Of a DNA stretch of 64,000 nt, positions 15,343-22,982 are shown in pieces. Origin of the DNA: Amycolatopsis suaedae (GTDB taxonomy: Bacteria; Actinomycetota; Actinomycetes; Mycobacteriales; Pseudonocardiaceae); contig NZ_SFCC01000016.1 of the NCBI RefSeq assembly GCF_004214935.1, forward strand, positions 124,001-188,000, given 5' to 3'. The translations under genes were made by a program, and so were the position numbers. Positions within the stretch are counted from its first letter, which is position 1. Every line of letters starts with the position of its first letter. The notes beneath the pieces were generated by a model. The model made no database searches. It saw only the letters and a program-made list of their open reading frames with translations, and was not told where the DNA came from.

Positions 15343-16091
15343 CGCATCTCCCGGATCGTCTCGACGAGCATCGTGGTCAGCGTGTCGAACGTGGCCGCCC
15401 CCTCGGCGGCGCTCGCCTCGGCGGGCGCGCCGCAGTAGGCGTCGGGCATGCCCAGATCGCGGAAGTCCCTGGCGCCGCCCGCCATCGCGGCGGGCAGGCT
15501 CACCGGGACCGGCGGCAACGTGGGCAGCAGCGCGGTGTCGACCAGGTCCGGCCGGTCGGCCAGCACCAGCGACGTCTCGTAACGGCCGGCGTGGCAGGCG
15601 CCGGAGCGGAACTCGTCGGTGAGCCGCTGGGCGTTGCGGCGCCGGACCAGGTCCAGGTGCCCCAGCGTGACACCACGCGCGTCGGCGACGGTGCCCACCA
15701 CCCGGCGCAGCGTGGCGACGTGTTCGGGCTCGAAGTGGTTGTTCACCAGCACGATCCGTTCCAGCCCCTGGTCGGTCAGTGCCAGGCAGATGTCGGTGAG
15801 CAGCGCGTGCAGGGTGTCCTCGGAGACCGAGATCCCGCCGGGGAAGCCTGCCGCGCAGCGGGTCACGCCGTAGGGCACCGCCGGGAGCACGAGTACGTGA
15901 ACGTCCGGGTCGTCGGCCAGCCGGGCGGCGGCGCGCTCGCACATGCCCGCGGAGATCAGCGGATCGGTGCCCAGCGGGGCGTGCGGCCCGTGTGGTTCGA
16001 CGGCGCCGACCGGCAGCAGCAGCACGGGTGTCCTCGGCCCGTCGCGCAGGGCGGCGACCTGCGGGGAGGTCAGCTCGGCGAAGGCGGTCAT
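15339..16091 (-). CDS. Creatininase-family metal-dependent amidohydrolase; candidate N-formylkynurenine formamidase
   Basis: A 250-residue creatininase-fold protein. LLPVGAVEPHGPHAPLGTDPL gives the Glu/His/Asp metal ligands, VTRCAAGFPGGISVSEDTL the substrate loop, LVNNHFEPEH the HGNxxN-equivalent region (Asn-Asn-His here), and GACHAGRYETSLVL the HAGxxET metal/catalytic motif. Members hydrolyse small amides. The cluster encodes tryptophan dioxygenase and kynureninase but no recognisable KynB or other arylformamidase, and this is the only amidase in it, so it is the best candidate for removing the formyl group. That assignment is inference. It is coupled to the monooxygenase by a TGATG overlap. 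Confidence 0.78.
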   Translation of the reverse strand: MTAFAELTSPQVAALRDGPRTPVLLLPVGAVEPHGPHAPLGTDPLISAGMCERAAARLADDPDVHVLVLPAVPYGVTRCAAGFPGGISVSEDTLHALLTDICLALTDQGLERIVLVNNHFEPEHVATLRRVVGTVADARGVTLGHLDLVRRRNAQRLTDEFRSGACHAGRYETSLVLADRPDLVDTALLPTLPPVPVSLPAAMAGGARDFRDLGMPDAYCGAPAEASAAEGAATFDTLTTMLVETIREMR

Positions 16092-18154
16092 CAGGGATCC
16101 AGCTGGCAGAGGTCGGCCCGCCCGGCGGCCAGGACCGTGTTGACGTCGTCCGCCGTCGTCAGGTGCCCGCCGACCATCGTGGGTACCCTGGCCTCACTGC
16201 GGATCCGGTCGGACAGCACGGTGAGGAAGCCGCGCCGGTAGACCGGCCTGCTCTCGGCGATCGTCTGCCCCGCCGTGACGGTGATCAGCGACACTCCGCC
16301 GAACGACAGTGCCCTGGCGATCGTGACCCCGTCGTCGACGGTCATCCCGCCGGGTGCCCAGTCGTCGACGGTGAGGCGCACCGAGATCGGCCGGTCCTTC
16401 GGCCACGCCTCGCGGCAGGCGGCCAGTACCTCCAGCGGGAACCGCAGCCGGTTGTCCGGGCTGCCGCCGTAGCGGTCGGTGCGCCGGTTGGTCAGCGGGG
16501 ACAGGAACCCGGCCAGCAGCCTGCCCTGCGCGCAGTCCAGCTGCAGCACGTCGAATCCGGCCTTGGCGGCCTTCGCGGCGGCCGTGGCGAACGCCGTGCG
16601 GATCTCGGCCAGCCCGTCGGCGTCCAGCTCGGCGGGCACCTGCCCGCGCGGGGCGTAGCGCACGGCCGAGGCCGCCACCAGCGGCCAGCTCTGCCCGGCG
16701 GGCAGCGGGATGTCGATGCCGCGCTCGGGTGTCCTGGTGGCGCCGCGGGCACCGGCGTGGGTCAGCAGGATGCCGGTCACGGCGCCGGCCTTGTGTGCCG
16801 CCTCGACCTCCGCCTTCCACGGGTGGTCGAGCATCGGCGTGTCCGGGTTGATCCGGCCCCGGTCGGTCACGGCGACCGGGGAGGTGAACACCAGGCCGCC
16901 GCCGAATTTCGCGGGCACCCACAGGGGGACGCCGGGTTCGGCGTATTCGGCGATCCGGTTGGGCACCGTGAGCCGTCCCAGCTTCAGTGGCACCAGTGCG
17001 GGCGGTGGGGGGACCCGGTGACCGGTGCCGGAGAAGGAGCCGTCGCTGGCGGACATGAAGTGCGGGTCGCGCAGGGTCAGGTTGCCGTGGCTGATCCGCC
17101 CGCTGCGGGTGAGCAGGTTGACGGCGAACACGCTGGGGTCGAGGTGGGTGTGGTGCCGGACGCGGGCGAAGTAGGCGGCGCTGTCGGCGGCGGCCTGCTG
17201 GAAGCGTTCCACGACCGGTGCCCGCTCGGCCTGGTAGCGCACCAGTGCGGCGGTGAGGTCGTCGCCCCGCGACAGCGCACCGGCCAGCGCGATGGCGTCC
17301 TCCATGGCGAGCTTGGTGCCCGAGCCGATGGAGAAGTGCGCGGTGTGCGCGGCGTCGCCGAGCAGGACCCGGTTCCCGCTGTGCCAGTTGCGGTTGCGGA
17401 TGTGCGGGAAGTCCAGCCAGGCCGAGCGGTTCGACATCAGCCGGTGCCCGGCCAGGTCCTCGGCGAACAGCTCCTCGCAGAACGAGATGCTCTCATCATC
17501 CGACATGGTGTCCAGGCCCAGCGCACGCCAGGTCGGTTCGGGACATTCGACGATGAACGTGCTGGTGTTCTCGTCGAACGGGTAGCTGTGCACCTGCACC
17601 AGGCCGTGCTCGGTGCCGGTGAAGATGAACCGGAACGCGTCCAGCACCAGGTCGGTGCCGTACCAGATGTACTTGCAGCCCACCGTTTCCACGCTGGTGC
17701 CGAACTCCTCCGCCGCGGCGGACCGCAGCACGCTGTTCACCCCGTCGGCGCCGACCAGCAGGTCGCAGTCGGCGGCCAGCTCGGCGGGGTCGGCGACTTC
17801 GGTCTCGAAGCGGAGCGTGACGCCCAGCTGCCCGCAACGGCGCTGCAGGACGGCCAGCAGCTCGCGGCGGGCGATGGCGGAGAACCCGTGGCCACGGCAG
17901 CGTTGCAGGATCCCGCGAAACCGGATGTCGACGGCATCCCAGCGGGCGAAGGTGTCGGTGATCTCCAGGTAGGTCGGATTGTCGGCGTCGCGCAGCGAGC
18001 CGAGCGTCTCCTCGGAGAACACCACGCCCCAGCCGAACGTCGCGCCCGGCGCGTTGCGCTCGACGATGGTCACCTCGTGTGCCGGGTCCGCCTTCTTCAG
18101 CAGGATTCCCAGGTACAGGCCGGCCGGTCCGGCGCCGAGGACGGTGACCTTCAC
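16091..18154 (-). CDS. FAD monooxygenase / OYE fusion, 2-aminobenzoyl-CoA monooxygenase-reductase-like
   Basis: A 687-residue fusion. Residues 1-~385 form an FAD-dependent aromatic hydroxylase: VTVLGAGPAGLYLGILL (GxGxxG), DCDLLVGADGVNSVLR (DG motif) and NRVLLGDAAHTAHFSIGSGT (GD motif). Residues ~395-687 form an old-yellow-enzyme barrel: PNRIAEYAEPG, LTHAGARGATRTPERG and FLSPLTNRRTDRYGG. The architecture matches 2-aminobenzoyl-CoA monooxygenase/reductase (also annotated as salicylyl-CoA 5-hydroxylase/oxidoreductase). Two oddities in the reductase half: the usual LHCAHGYLL reads LDCAQGRLL, losing two His and a Tyr, and the protein stops at GRADLCQLDP, where the family continues with the FMN-phosphate loop. 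Monooxygenase activity looks intact; reductase activity is doubtful. The start overlaps the LLM stop. Confidence 0.85.
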   Translation of the reverse strand: MKVTVLGAGPAGLYLGILLKKADPAHEVTIVERNAPGATFGWGVVFSEETLGSLRDADNPTYLEITDTFARWDAVDIRFRGILQRCRGHGFSAIARRELLAVLQRRCGQLGVTLRFETEVADPAELAADCDLLVGADGVNSVLRSAAAEEFGTSVETVGCKYIWYGTDLVLDAFRFIFTGTEHGLVQVHSYPFDENTSTFIVECPEPTWRALGLDTMSDDESISFCEELFAEDLAGHRLMSNRSAWLDFPHIRNRNWHSGNRVLLGDAAHTAHFSIGSGTKLAMEDAIALAGALSRGDDLTAALVRYQAERAPVVERFQQAAADSAAYFARVRHHTHLDPSVFAVNLLTRSGRISHGNLTLRDPHFMSASDGSFSGTGHRVPPPPALVPLKLGRLTVPNRIAEYAEPGVPLWVPAKFGGGLVFTSPVAVTDRGRINPDTPMLDHPWKAEVEAAHKAGAVTGILLTHAGARGATRTPERGIDIPLPAGQSWPLVAASAVRYAPRGQVPAELDADGLAEIRTAFATAAAKAAKAGFDVLQLDCAQGRLLAGFLSPLTNRRTDRYGGSPDNRLRFPLEVLAACREAWPKDRPISVRLTVDDWAPGGMTVDDGVTIARALSFGGVSLITVTAGQTIAESRPVYRRGFLTVLSDRIRSEARVPTMVGGHLTTADDVNTVLAAGRADLCQLDP

Positions 18155-18951
18155 GCCAGCACCTCGGCCAGGCGGTCCACCTCGTCGGGGTCGGCGACGG
18201 TGGGGAACAGGATCAGCTCGTCGCAGCCCTCGTCCTCGTAGCCGCGCACGAAGTCCTTGATCGCGCGTGCGCTGGTCAGGTTGGCCGCCGCGACGGTGTC
18301 CGCGAACGGGCCGGTGAACGAGTAGTAGTCGCGCAGGTAGTCGCTGCCGGAGTCCGGTTCGGACAGTGCGAAGTAACCCTGACCCCACAGCAGTGGCGCG
18401 GTGCGCCTGCCGTGGTCGGCGAACGCCGCGCGTACCCGCGTCACCGCCGAGGCGAACGCGCGGGGCGGGCCGCCGCCGTGGGCGTAGCCGTCGGCGTAGC
18501 GGGCCGTCCTGGCGAAGGCGGCACCGCTGCTTCCGCCGCACAGCACCGGGTACGGGGTGTCCTCGGTGCGCAGCAGGGCGAGCTGGTCGGACAGCGTCGC
18601 GCCGCGGGTGCGGCGGTCGGCCCCGGCCGCGGTGTAGTCGTCGCCGCGGGCACCGATGCCGAGCCCCAGGGTGAACCGGCCGCCGGACAGCCGGTGCACG
18701 GCGTCGGCCTGCTTGGCCAGCACGCCCGCCGGGCGCAGCGGCCCGATGGCGATCATCGTCGCCAGGCCGATCCGCCCGGTGACGGCAGCGGCGGCGGACA
18801 GCGTGGCGAACGGGTCGACGCTGTCGTAGACCAATCGGTCCAGTACGGCCGCGGTGGAGAACGGGCCCGCGTCGGCCCGCCGTGCCCACGTCGTCAGAAG
18901 CGTTCCCGGGGTGCCCGGGATGGTGTTCGGCAGTCCGATGCCTACCCGCAT
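18151..18951 (-). CDS. LLM-class oxidoreductase, first gene of the anthraniloyl-CoA operon
   Basis: A 266-residue luciferase-like protein, shorter than the usual 300-350. VGIGLPNTIPG, GRIGLATMIAIGPLRPAGVLAK and the RLSGGRFTLGLGIGARGDDY loop are standard; the C-terminal CDELILFPTVADPDEVDRLAEVLA closes the barrel. ATG 18951 follows a -10-like TAGCTT by seven bases on the minus strand, so the transcript is probably leaderless. Its operon position implies reduction or oxygenation of a pathway intermediate with F420 or FMN, perhaps compensating for the degenerate reductase domain of the next gene. That idea is speculative. Confidence 0.78.
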   Translation of the reverse strand: MRVGIGLPNTIPGTPGTLLTTWARRADAGPFSTAAVLDRLVYDSVDPFATLSAAAAVTGRIGLATMIAIGPLRPAGVLAKQADAVHRLSGGRFTLGLGIGARGDDYTAAGADRRTRGATLSDQLALLRTEDTPYPVLCGGSSGAAFARTARYADGYAHGGGPPRAFASAVTRVRAAFADHGRRTAPLLWGQGYFALSEPDSGSDYLRDYYSFTGPFADTVAAANLTSARAIKDFVRGYEDEGCDELILFPTVADPDEVDRLAEVLA

Positions 18952-18962
18952 GAAACTGAAGC

Positions 18963-18990
18963 TACACCCGAGCGGGGTGAGGTGTATAGA
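18963..18990. promoter_or_regulatory. Divergent promoter and candidate PaaX operator
   Basis: Only 48 bases separate the two divergent starts. TACACC (18963-18968) and GGTGTA (18981-18986) form an inverted repeat with a 12-base spacer, enclosing CACCC/GGGTG. TATAGA (18985-18990) is a good -10 for the plus strand and lies nine bases before GTG 19000, suggesting a leaderless or near-leaderless regulator mRNA. Confidence 0.55.
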
Positions 18991-18999
18991 GTCGAGGGT

Positions 19000-19800
19000 G
19001 TGGAACCGTTCGAGGCAGCGCCGCAGGAGCTGGTGCTGACCCTGCTCGGCAGCTACCTGCATGACCGTCGCGGTCAGATGGTGTGGTCGGGCGGGCTGGT
19101 CGCGCTGCTCGCCGAGCTGGGTTTCTCCGAGGGCGCCGCCCGCATCGCGCTGGCCCGGCTGGCCCGGCGCGGCCTGCTGGAGCGGGTCCGCCGCGGGCGG
19201 CAGGTGCACTACGCGCTCACCAAGCGCACGGTGGACGTGCTCGCCGAGGGCGACGAGCGGCTGGCCGGCCTCGGCCGCGGCCGGACGGCGGGGGAGTGGA
19301 CGGTGCTGTGGCACGCCATCCCGCACGACCGCAGGCTGGAGCGGGAACGGCTGGTGCGCAGGCTGCGGTTCCTGGGCTTCGGCTCGGTGCAGGACGCCAC
19401 CTGGCTGGCCGCGCACGACCGGGAAGCCCAGGTCGCCGAACTGCTGCGGGAACTCGACGTCACCGACCACGCCGGCGTGCTGCTGGGCAGGCCGGCGGCG
19501 TCACTGGACGTGCGGGCGTTCGCCGCCCGCGCCTGGGACCTGGACCGGCTGGCCGAGCGGTACGCCGCGTTCGCCGACACGTTCACCCGGCCCGTGCCGG
19601 AGAATCCGGCAGCGGCGTTCGCGCTGCGGACCCGGCTGGTGCACGGCTACCGGCAGTTCCTCACCCAGGACCCGGAACTGCCCGAGGAGCTGGTACCCGC
19701 ACCGCCGCGGCGGGCCGAGGCGGTGCGGCTGTTCCACGACCTGTACCCCGCGCTGGCCCCGGCCGCGCAACGCCACTTCGACGAGGTGACCCATGCCTGA
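19000..19800 (+). CDS. PaaX-family transcriptional repressor
   Basis: A 266-residue regulator. The N-terminal winged helix includes ELVLTLLGSYLHDRRGQMVWS, FSEGAARIALARLARRGLL and a basic wing RRGRQVHYAL. The PaaX middle domain has WTVLWHAIPHDRRLERERL and RRLRFLGFGSVQDATWLAAHD, and the C-terminal domain ends with helices rich in Leu and Arg. PaaX proteins are released from DNA by aryl-CoA thioesters, so anthraniloyl-CoA is the plausible effector here. GTG 19000 is preferred; GTG 18982 would add six residues and overlap the putative operator. The gene overlaps the dioxygenase start by eight bases. Confidence 0.83.
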   Translation: MEPFEAAPQELVLTLLGSYLHDRRGQMVWSGGLVALLAELGFSEGAARIALARLARRGLLERVRRGRQVHYALTKRTVDVLAEGDERLAGLGRGRTAGEWTVLWHAIPHDRRLERERLVRRLRFLGFGSVQDATWLAAHDREAQVAELLRELDVTDHAGVLLGRPAASLDVRAFAARAWDLDRLAERYAAFADTFTRPVPENPAAAFALRTRLVHGYRQFLTQDPELPEELVPAPPRRAEAVRLFHDLYPALAPAAQRHFDEVTHA

Positions 19801-20572
19801 CCATTCCGCCGCACTGACCTACAGCTCGTATCTGGCGCTGGACGAGGTCCTCGGCGCGCAACGGCCCCGTTCCGACGAGCACGACGAGCTGCTGTTCATC
19901 GTCATCCACCAGGTCTACGAGCTGTGGTTCAAGCAGATCCTGCACGAGGTCGTCGAGCTGCAGCGGCGGCTGGAGGCGGGCGAGATCCCGCACGCCATCC
20001 GCACGTTGCGCCGCATCCTGACCGTGCTGAAGGTTGTGGTGGCGCAGATCGACGTCCTGGAGACCATGACGCCCAGCCAGTTCACCGGGTTCCGGTCGCG
20101 GCTGGACGCGTCCAGCGGCTTCCAGTCCGCGCAGTTCCGCGAGCTGGAGGCGGCGCTGGGCAGGCGGGATACCCGGGTGCTGGACCACTACCCGGAAGGC
20201 GGCGACCGGGACCGGATCGCCGCGGCGCTGGCCCGGCCGTCGATCTTCGACTCGTTCCTGGCATTCCTGGGCAAGCTCGGCTACGGCGATCTGGCGCGGG
20301 CGGACGTGAGTGCCCCGCTGGAGCCGTCGGCGAGCAGGCAGGAGGTGCTGCTGCGGGTGTACGCCGACGACGGCGGCGCGGCGTCGGTGGCCGAACTGCT
20401 GGTGGATCTGGACGAGGGGCTGCAGGAATGGCGCTACCGGCACGTGAAGATGGTCGAGCGGACCATCGGCGACAAGACCGGCACCGGCGGGTCGTCGGGC
20501 GCGCACTACCTGCGCGGGACGTTGTTCACGCCGATGTTCCCGGACCTGTGGGCCGTGAGGAGTAAGCTGTGA
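19793..20572 (+). CDS. kynA: Tryptophan 2,3-dioxygenase
   Basis: A 259-residue heme dioxygenase that opens the indole ring of L-tryptophan to N-formylkynurenine. Hallmarks: LTYSSYL near the N-terminus, ELLFIVIHQVYELWFKQILH with the active-site Phe and His, ETMTPSQFTGFRSRLDASSGFQS with the carboxylate-binding Arg, and WRYRHVKMVERTIGDKTGTG holding the proximal heme His and the conserved GTGGSSG loop. Length fits the bacterial family (about 260-280). It is coupled to the regulator upstream and, by a four-base GTGA overlap, to kynureninase downstream. Confidence 0.93.
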   Translation: MPDHSAALTYSSYLALDEVLGAQRPRSDEHDELLFIVIHQVYELWFKQILHEVVELQRRLEAGEIPHAIRTLRRILTVLKVVVAQIDVLETMTPSQFTGFRSRLDASSGFQSAQFRELEAALGRRDTRVLDHYPEGGDRDRIAAALARPSIFDSFLAFLGKLGYGDLARADVSAPLEPSASRQEVLLRVYADDGGAASVAELLVDLDEGLQEWRYRHVKMVERTIGDKTGTGGSSGAHYLRGTLFTPMFPDLWAVRSKL

Positions 20573-21723
20573 ACCCGCTCGCCGCGCACTACACCCGGTT
20601 CCGGGTCGCCGAGCGGCTGCTGCTGACCGGGCACTCGCACCAGGCGTGGCCGGACGTCGCCGTCGAGGGCCAGCTGGCGGCGTTCGACGACGCGGCGTCC
20701 GATGTGGACGGAAAGTGGGCACGAGCCGCGGCGAAGGCCGACGAGGTGCGGGCCGCCGTACGGGGCTGGCTCGACGACCCGGACGCCGACATCGCGCTGG
20801 GCGGCAGCACCCACGACCTGGTGCTGCGGCTGCTGTCCGCACTGGACCTGCGGCACCGGCCGCGGCTGGTCACCACCGACGGGGAGTTCCACACCCTGCG
20901 CAGGCAGCTGACCAGGCTCGCCGAGGAGGGCGTCGAGGTGGTCTGGGTGCCCTCGGCGCCCGCGGACACGCTCGCTGCCCGGCTCGCCGAGCAGACCGAC
21001 GACCGGACCTGCGCGGTGCTGGTGTCGAAGGTGCTGTTCGCGACGTCGCGGATCGTCGGCGGGCTGGCCGAGCTGGCCGCGGCCTGCACGCGGCACGGTG
21101 CGGAGCTGGTCGTCGACGCCTATCACGCGCTCGGCGTGGCGCCGTTCTCCGTTCCCGGCGAGGGGCTGGGGCAGGCGTGGGTGCTCGGCGGCGGGTACAA
21201 GTACCTGCAGTACGGGGAGGGCAACTGCTTCCTGCGGCTGCCCGCGCACGCGCAGGCGCTGCGGCCGGTGATCACCGGGTGGTTCGCCGAGTTCGGTTCG
21301 CTGGACGGGGAGGCGTCCGGCCGGGTCGGCTACGCCCGTGGCGGCGACCGGTTCGCCGGGGCGACCTACGACCCGACCAGTCACTACCGGGCCGCCCGGG
21401 TGGCCCGGTTCTTCGCCGAGCAGGGCCTGACGGCGTCGCGGCTGCGGGAGATCTCGTTGCGGCAGACGACGTTGCTGGCGCGGCACTTCGACGAGCTGGA
21501 CCTGCCGCCGGAGGTGGTCACCAGGGACCGGTCGGCGCCGAGGGAGGCGTTCGGCGGGTTCCTGGCGCTGGAGTGCGCCGACGCGGCAGGCCTGTGCGCG
21601 GCGCTGGCCGGGCGCGGCGTGCGGACCGACAGCCGGGGCCGCTACCTCCGCTTCGGCCCGGCCCCGTACCTGTCCGACACCCAGCTCGCCGACGCCATGG
21701 CCGCGCTGGCCTCGGTCGTCTGA
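20569..21723 (+). CDS. kynU: Kynureninase (PLP-dependent, aminotransferase class V fold)
   Basis: A 384-residue PLP enzyme predicted to cleave kynurenine to anthranilate and alanine. LLTGHSHQAWPDVAVEG is the N-terminal substrate region, VVDAYHALGVAPF carries the Asp that contacts PLP, GGGYKYLQYGEGNCFLR the Schiff-base Lys, and VITGWFAEF the family W-x-A loop. Sequence alone could also fit a related class V enzyme, but the position directly after tryptophan dioxygenase makes kynureninase strongly favoured. Its GTG start overlaps the dioxygenase stop. Repeat DNA follows immediately. Confidence 0.88.
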   Translation: MNPLAAHYTRFRVAERLLLTGHSHQAWPDVAVEGQLAAFDDAASDVDGKWARAAAKADEVRAAVRGWLDDPDADIALGGSTHDLVLRLLSALDLRHRPRLVTTDGEFHTLRRQLTRLAEEGVEVVWVPSAPADTLAARLAEQTDDRTCAVLVSKVLFATSRIVGGLAELAAACTRHGAELVVDAYHALGVAPFSVPGEGLGQAWVLGGGYKYLQYGEGNCFLRLPAHAQALRPVITGWFAEFGSLDGEASGRVGYARGGDRFAGATYDPTSHYRAARVARFFAEQGLTASRLREISLRQTTLLARHFDELDLPPEVVTRDRSAPREAFGGFLALECADAAGLCAALAGRGVRTDSRGRYLRFGPAPYLSDTQLADAMAALASVV

Positions 21724-21728
21724 CCCGG

Positions 21729-21859
21729 CGCGAGTCCACCTCTCGCACCCCGCGAGTCCACCGTTCCCGCCCCGCGAGTTACACATTCGCGCCCGGCGGG
21801 AATGGTCAACTCGGGGGTGCCGAGTGGTGGACTCGCGGCGCCGGAGTGGTGGACTCGCG
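21729..21859. repeat. Nested inverted repeat of CGCGAGTCCACC boxes (R4)
   Basis: CGCGAGTCCACC occurs at 21729-21740 and 21751-21762 and its reverse complement at 21826-21837 and 21848-21859, with CGCGAGTT and a central spacer between. The two pairs can form one long cruciform. CAACCTGGGCGG then repeats twice near 21869-21904. It sits directly after the kynureninase stop and belongs to the same AACTCGCG-box family as the repeats at 10, 36 and 49 kb. Confidence 0.65.
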
Positions 21860-21943
21860 CGGATGGCGCAACCTGGGCGGGTGAGCGGCCCAACCTGGGC
21901 GGCGCGCGTTTCCGGTCACCCGGGCGGGGGAACCCGGGTGGAC

Positions 21944-22240
21944 ATGTCCAGACTGCGTACCTCCACCGGAAACCGAGTCGCGGCAGCCAGGGTGATCACC
22001 GGCGTCGGAGCGGTGTTCGCCGTGATCGAGGCGCTCTACATCCTGATGATCCTGCTCGGGGCCAACGCCGCCAACGGCTTCTTCCAGCTGGTGAAGTCGG
22101 TCGCCGAACCGCTGGCGCTGTTCTTCCCCGGCTTGTTCACGCTGGACAGCCACGAGATCGGCGTGCTGATCAACTACGGCCTGGCGGCCGTGTTCTGGCT
22201 GGTCGTCACCGGCCTGCTGGCCCGGCTCATCGCGCGCTAG
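21944..22240 (+). CDS. Small two-helix membrane protein, YggT-like, function unknown
   Basis: A 98-residue protein with two hydrophobic segments: about residues 17-38 (GVGAVFAVIEALYILMILLG) and 70-95 (LINYGLAAVFWLVVTGLLAR), separated by a loop with FFQLVKSVAEPLALFFPGLF that may be a third, re-entrant segment. The layout recalls YggT-family proteins but similarity is weak. ATG 21944 is the first plausible start after the repeat region; no strong ribosome site. Its TAG stop shares the tetranucleotide CTAG with the convergent gene's stop. Confidence 0.6.
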   Translation: MSRLRTSTGNRVAAARVITGVGAVFAVIEALYILMILLGANAANGFFQLVKSVAEPLALFFPGLFTLDSHEIGVLINYGLAAVFWLVVTGLLARLIAR

Positions 22241-22887
22241 ACCCAGGACGGGAGCGCGATGCGGTCCCGCCCGGCGTGTTTGGCGCGCAGCAGCGCCACG
22301 TCGGCCTGCCGCAACGGCTCGTGCAGGTCGCCGTCGAGGCAGACGCCCACGCCGATCGACGCCGTGACGCCCTCCACCACCACCGGGTGACCGCTCGCCG
22401 AGCGGACGGTCACCTCGGTGGTGCCCAGCCGGGCCCGGATCGTGCGTGCCGTCGCCAGGCCCGCCTCCAGCGACGTGGCCGGCAGCAGCACCAGGAACTC
22501 GTCACACGTACCGGCGGTGCAGCGCCCGACGATCCCGGTCGCGCCGACCGCCTCGCGCAGCCGCCCGGCCAGTGCCGCGAGCACGACGTCGCCCGCGGCG
22601 CGCCCGTGTGCGTCGTTCACCGCCCGGAACCGGTCGAGGTCGAGCAGCAGCAGGACGCTCGGCTCGGTCCCGGTGTGCGTCAGCGCGTGCCCCGCCCGCC
22701 GCTCCCAGCTCGACCGTTCGGGCAGGCCGGTGACGCCGTCGACCGCCCTCGCGTGGAAGGTGATCGGGCACCAGGCACAATCCGTTGTGCCGGTCGAGTG
22801 TCCCCCGGACCCCCAGGCCGGGGGGCGGTTTGTACCTGTGTACACACCTCGACCGGTAGACTGTTTCGCGTCAGTGGAACCAGTCAT
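22237..22887 (-). CDS. Degenerate GGDEF-domain protein
   Basis: A 216-residue protein. After a ~45-residue tail containing CAWCPITFHARAVD, a GGDEF fold runs to the end: DGVTGLPERSSWERR, LLLLDLDRFRAVNDAHGRAAGDV (metal and substrate residues), then AGTCDEFLVLLPA where GGDEF should be, then TASIGVGVCLDG and ALLRAKHAGRDRIAL. The two glycines of GGDEF are replaced by Thr-Cys, so diguanylate cyclase activity is unlikely; it may bind GTP or act as a scaffold. It diverges from the HTH/ImmA/MAB_1171c module, where GGDEF proteins could plausibly belong. Confidence 0.8.
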   Translation of the reverse strand: MTGSTDAKQSTGRGVYTGTNRPPAWGSGGHSTGTTDCAWCPITFHARAVDGVTGLPERSSWERRAGHALTHTGTEPSVLLLLDLDRFRAVNDAHGRAAGDVVLAALAGRLREAVGATGIVGRCTAGTCDEFLVLLPATSLEAGLATARTIRARLGTTEVTVRSASGHPVVVEGVTASIGVGVCLDGDLHEPLRQADVALLRAKHAGRDRIALPSWV

Positions 22888-22982
22888 GGAGGCAGCCTAG
22901 ACCCGCGCCTCCGGCGTTTCAACTTGCGAGAAGATGTACCCTCGACGAAGGTTCGTCGTGGGTGTAAGCCGTGGGAGGTCGG

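Noticed and set aside
10859-18951. Secondary-metabolite cluster
   Set aside because: The ligase, monooxygenase and beta-oxidation-type genes could suggest one, but no PKS, NRPS or carrier protein occurs and the TDO/KynU pair explains the set as catabolism.
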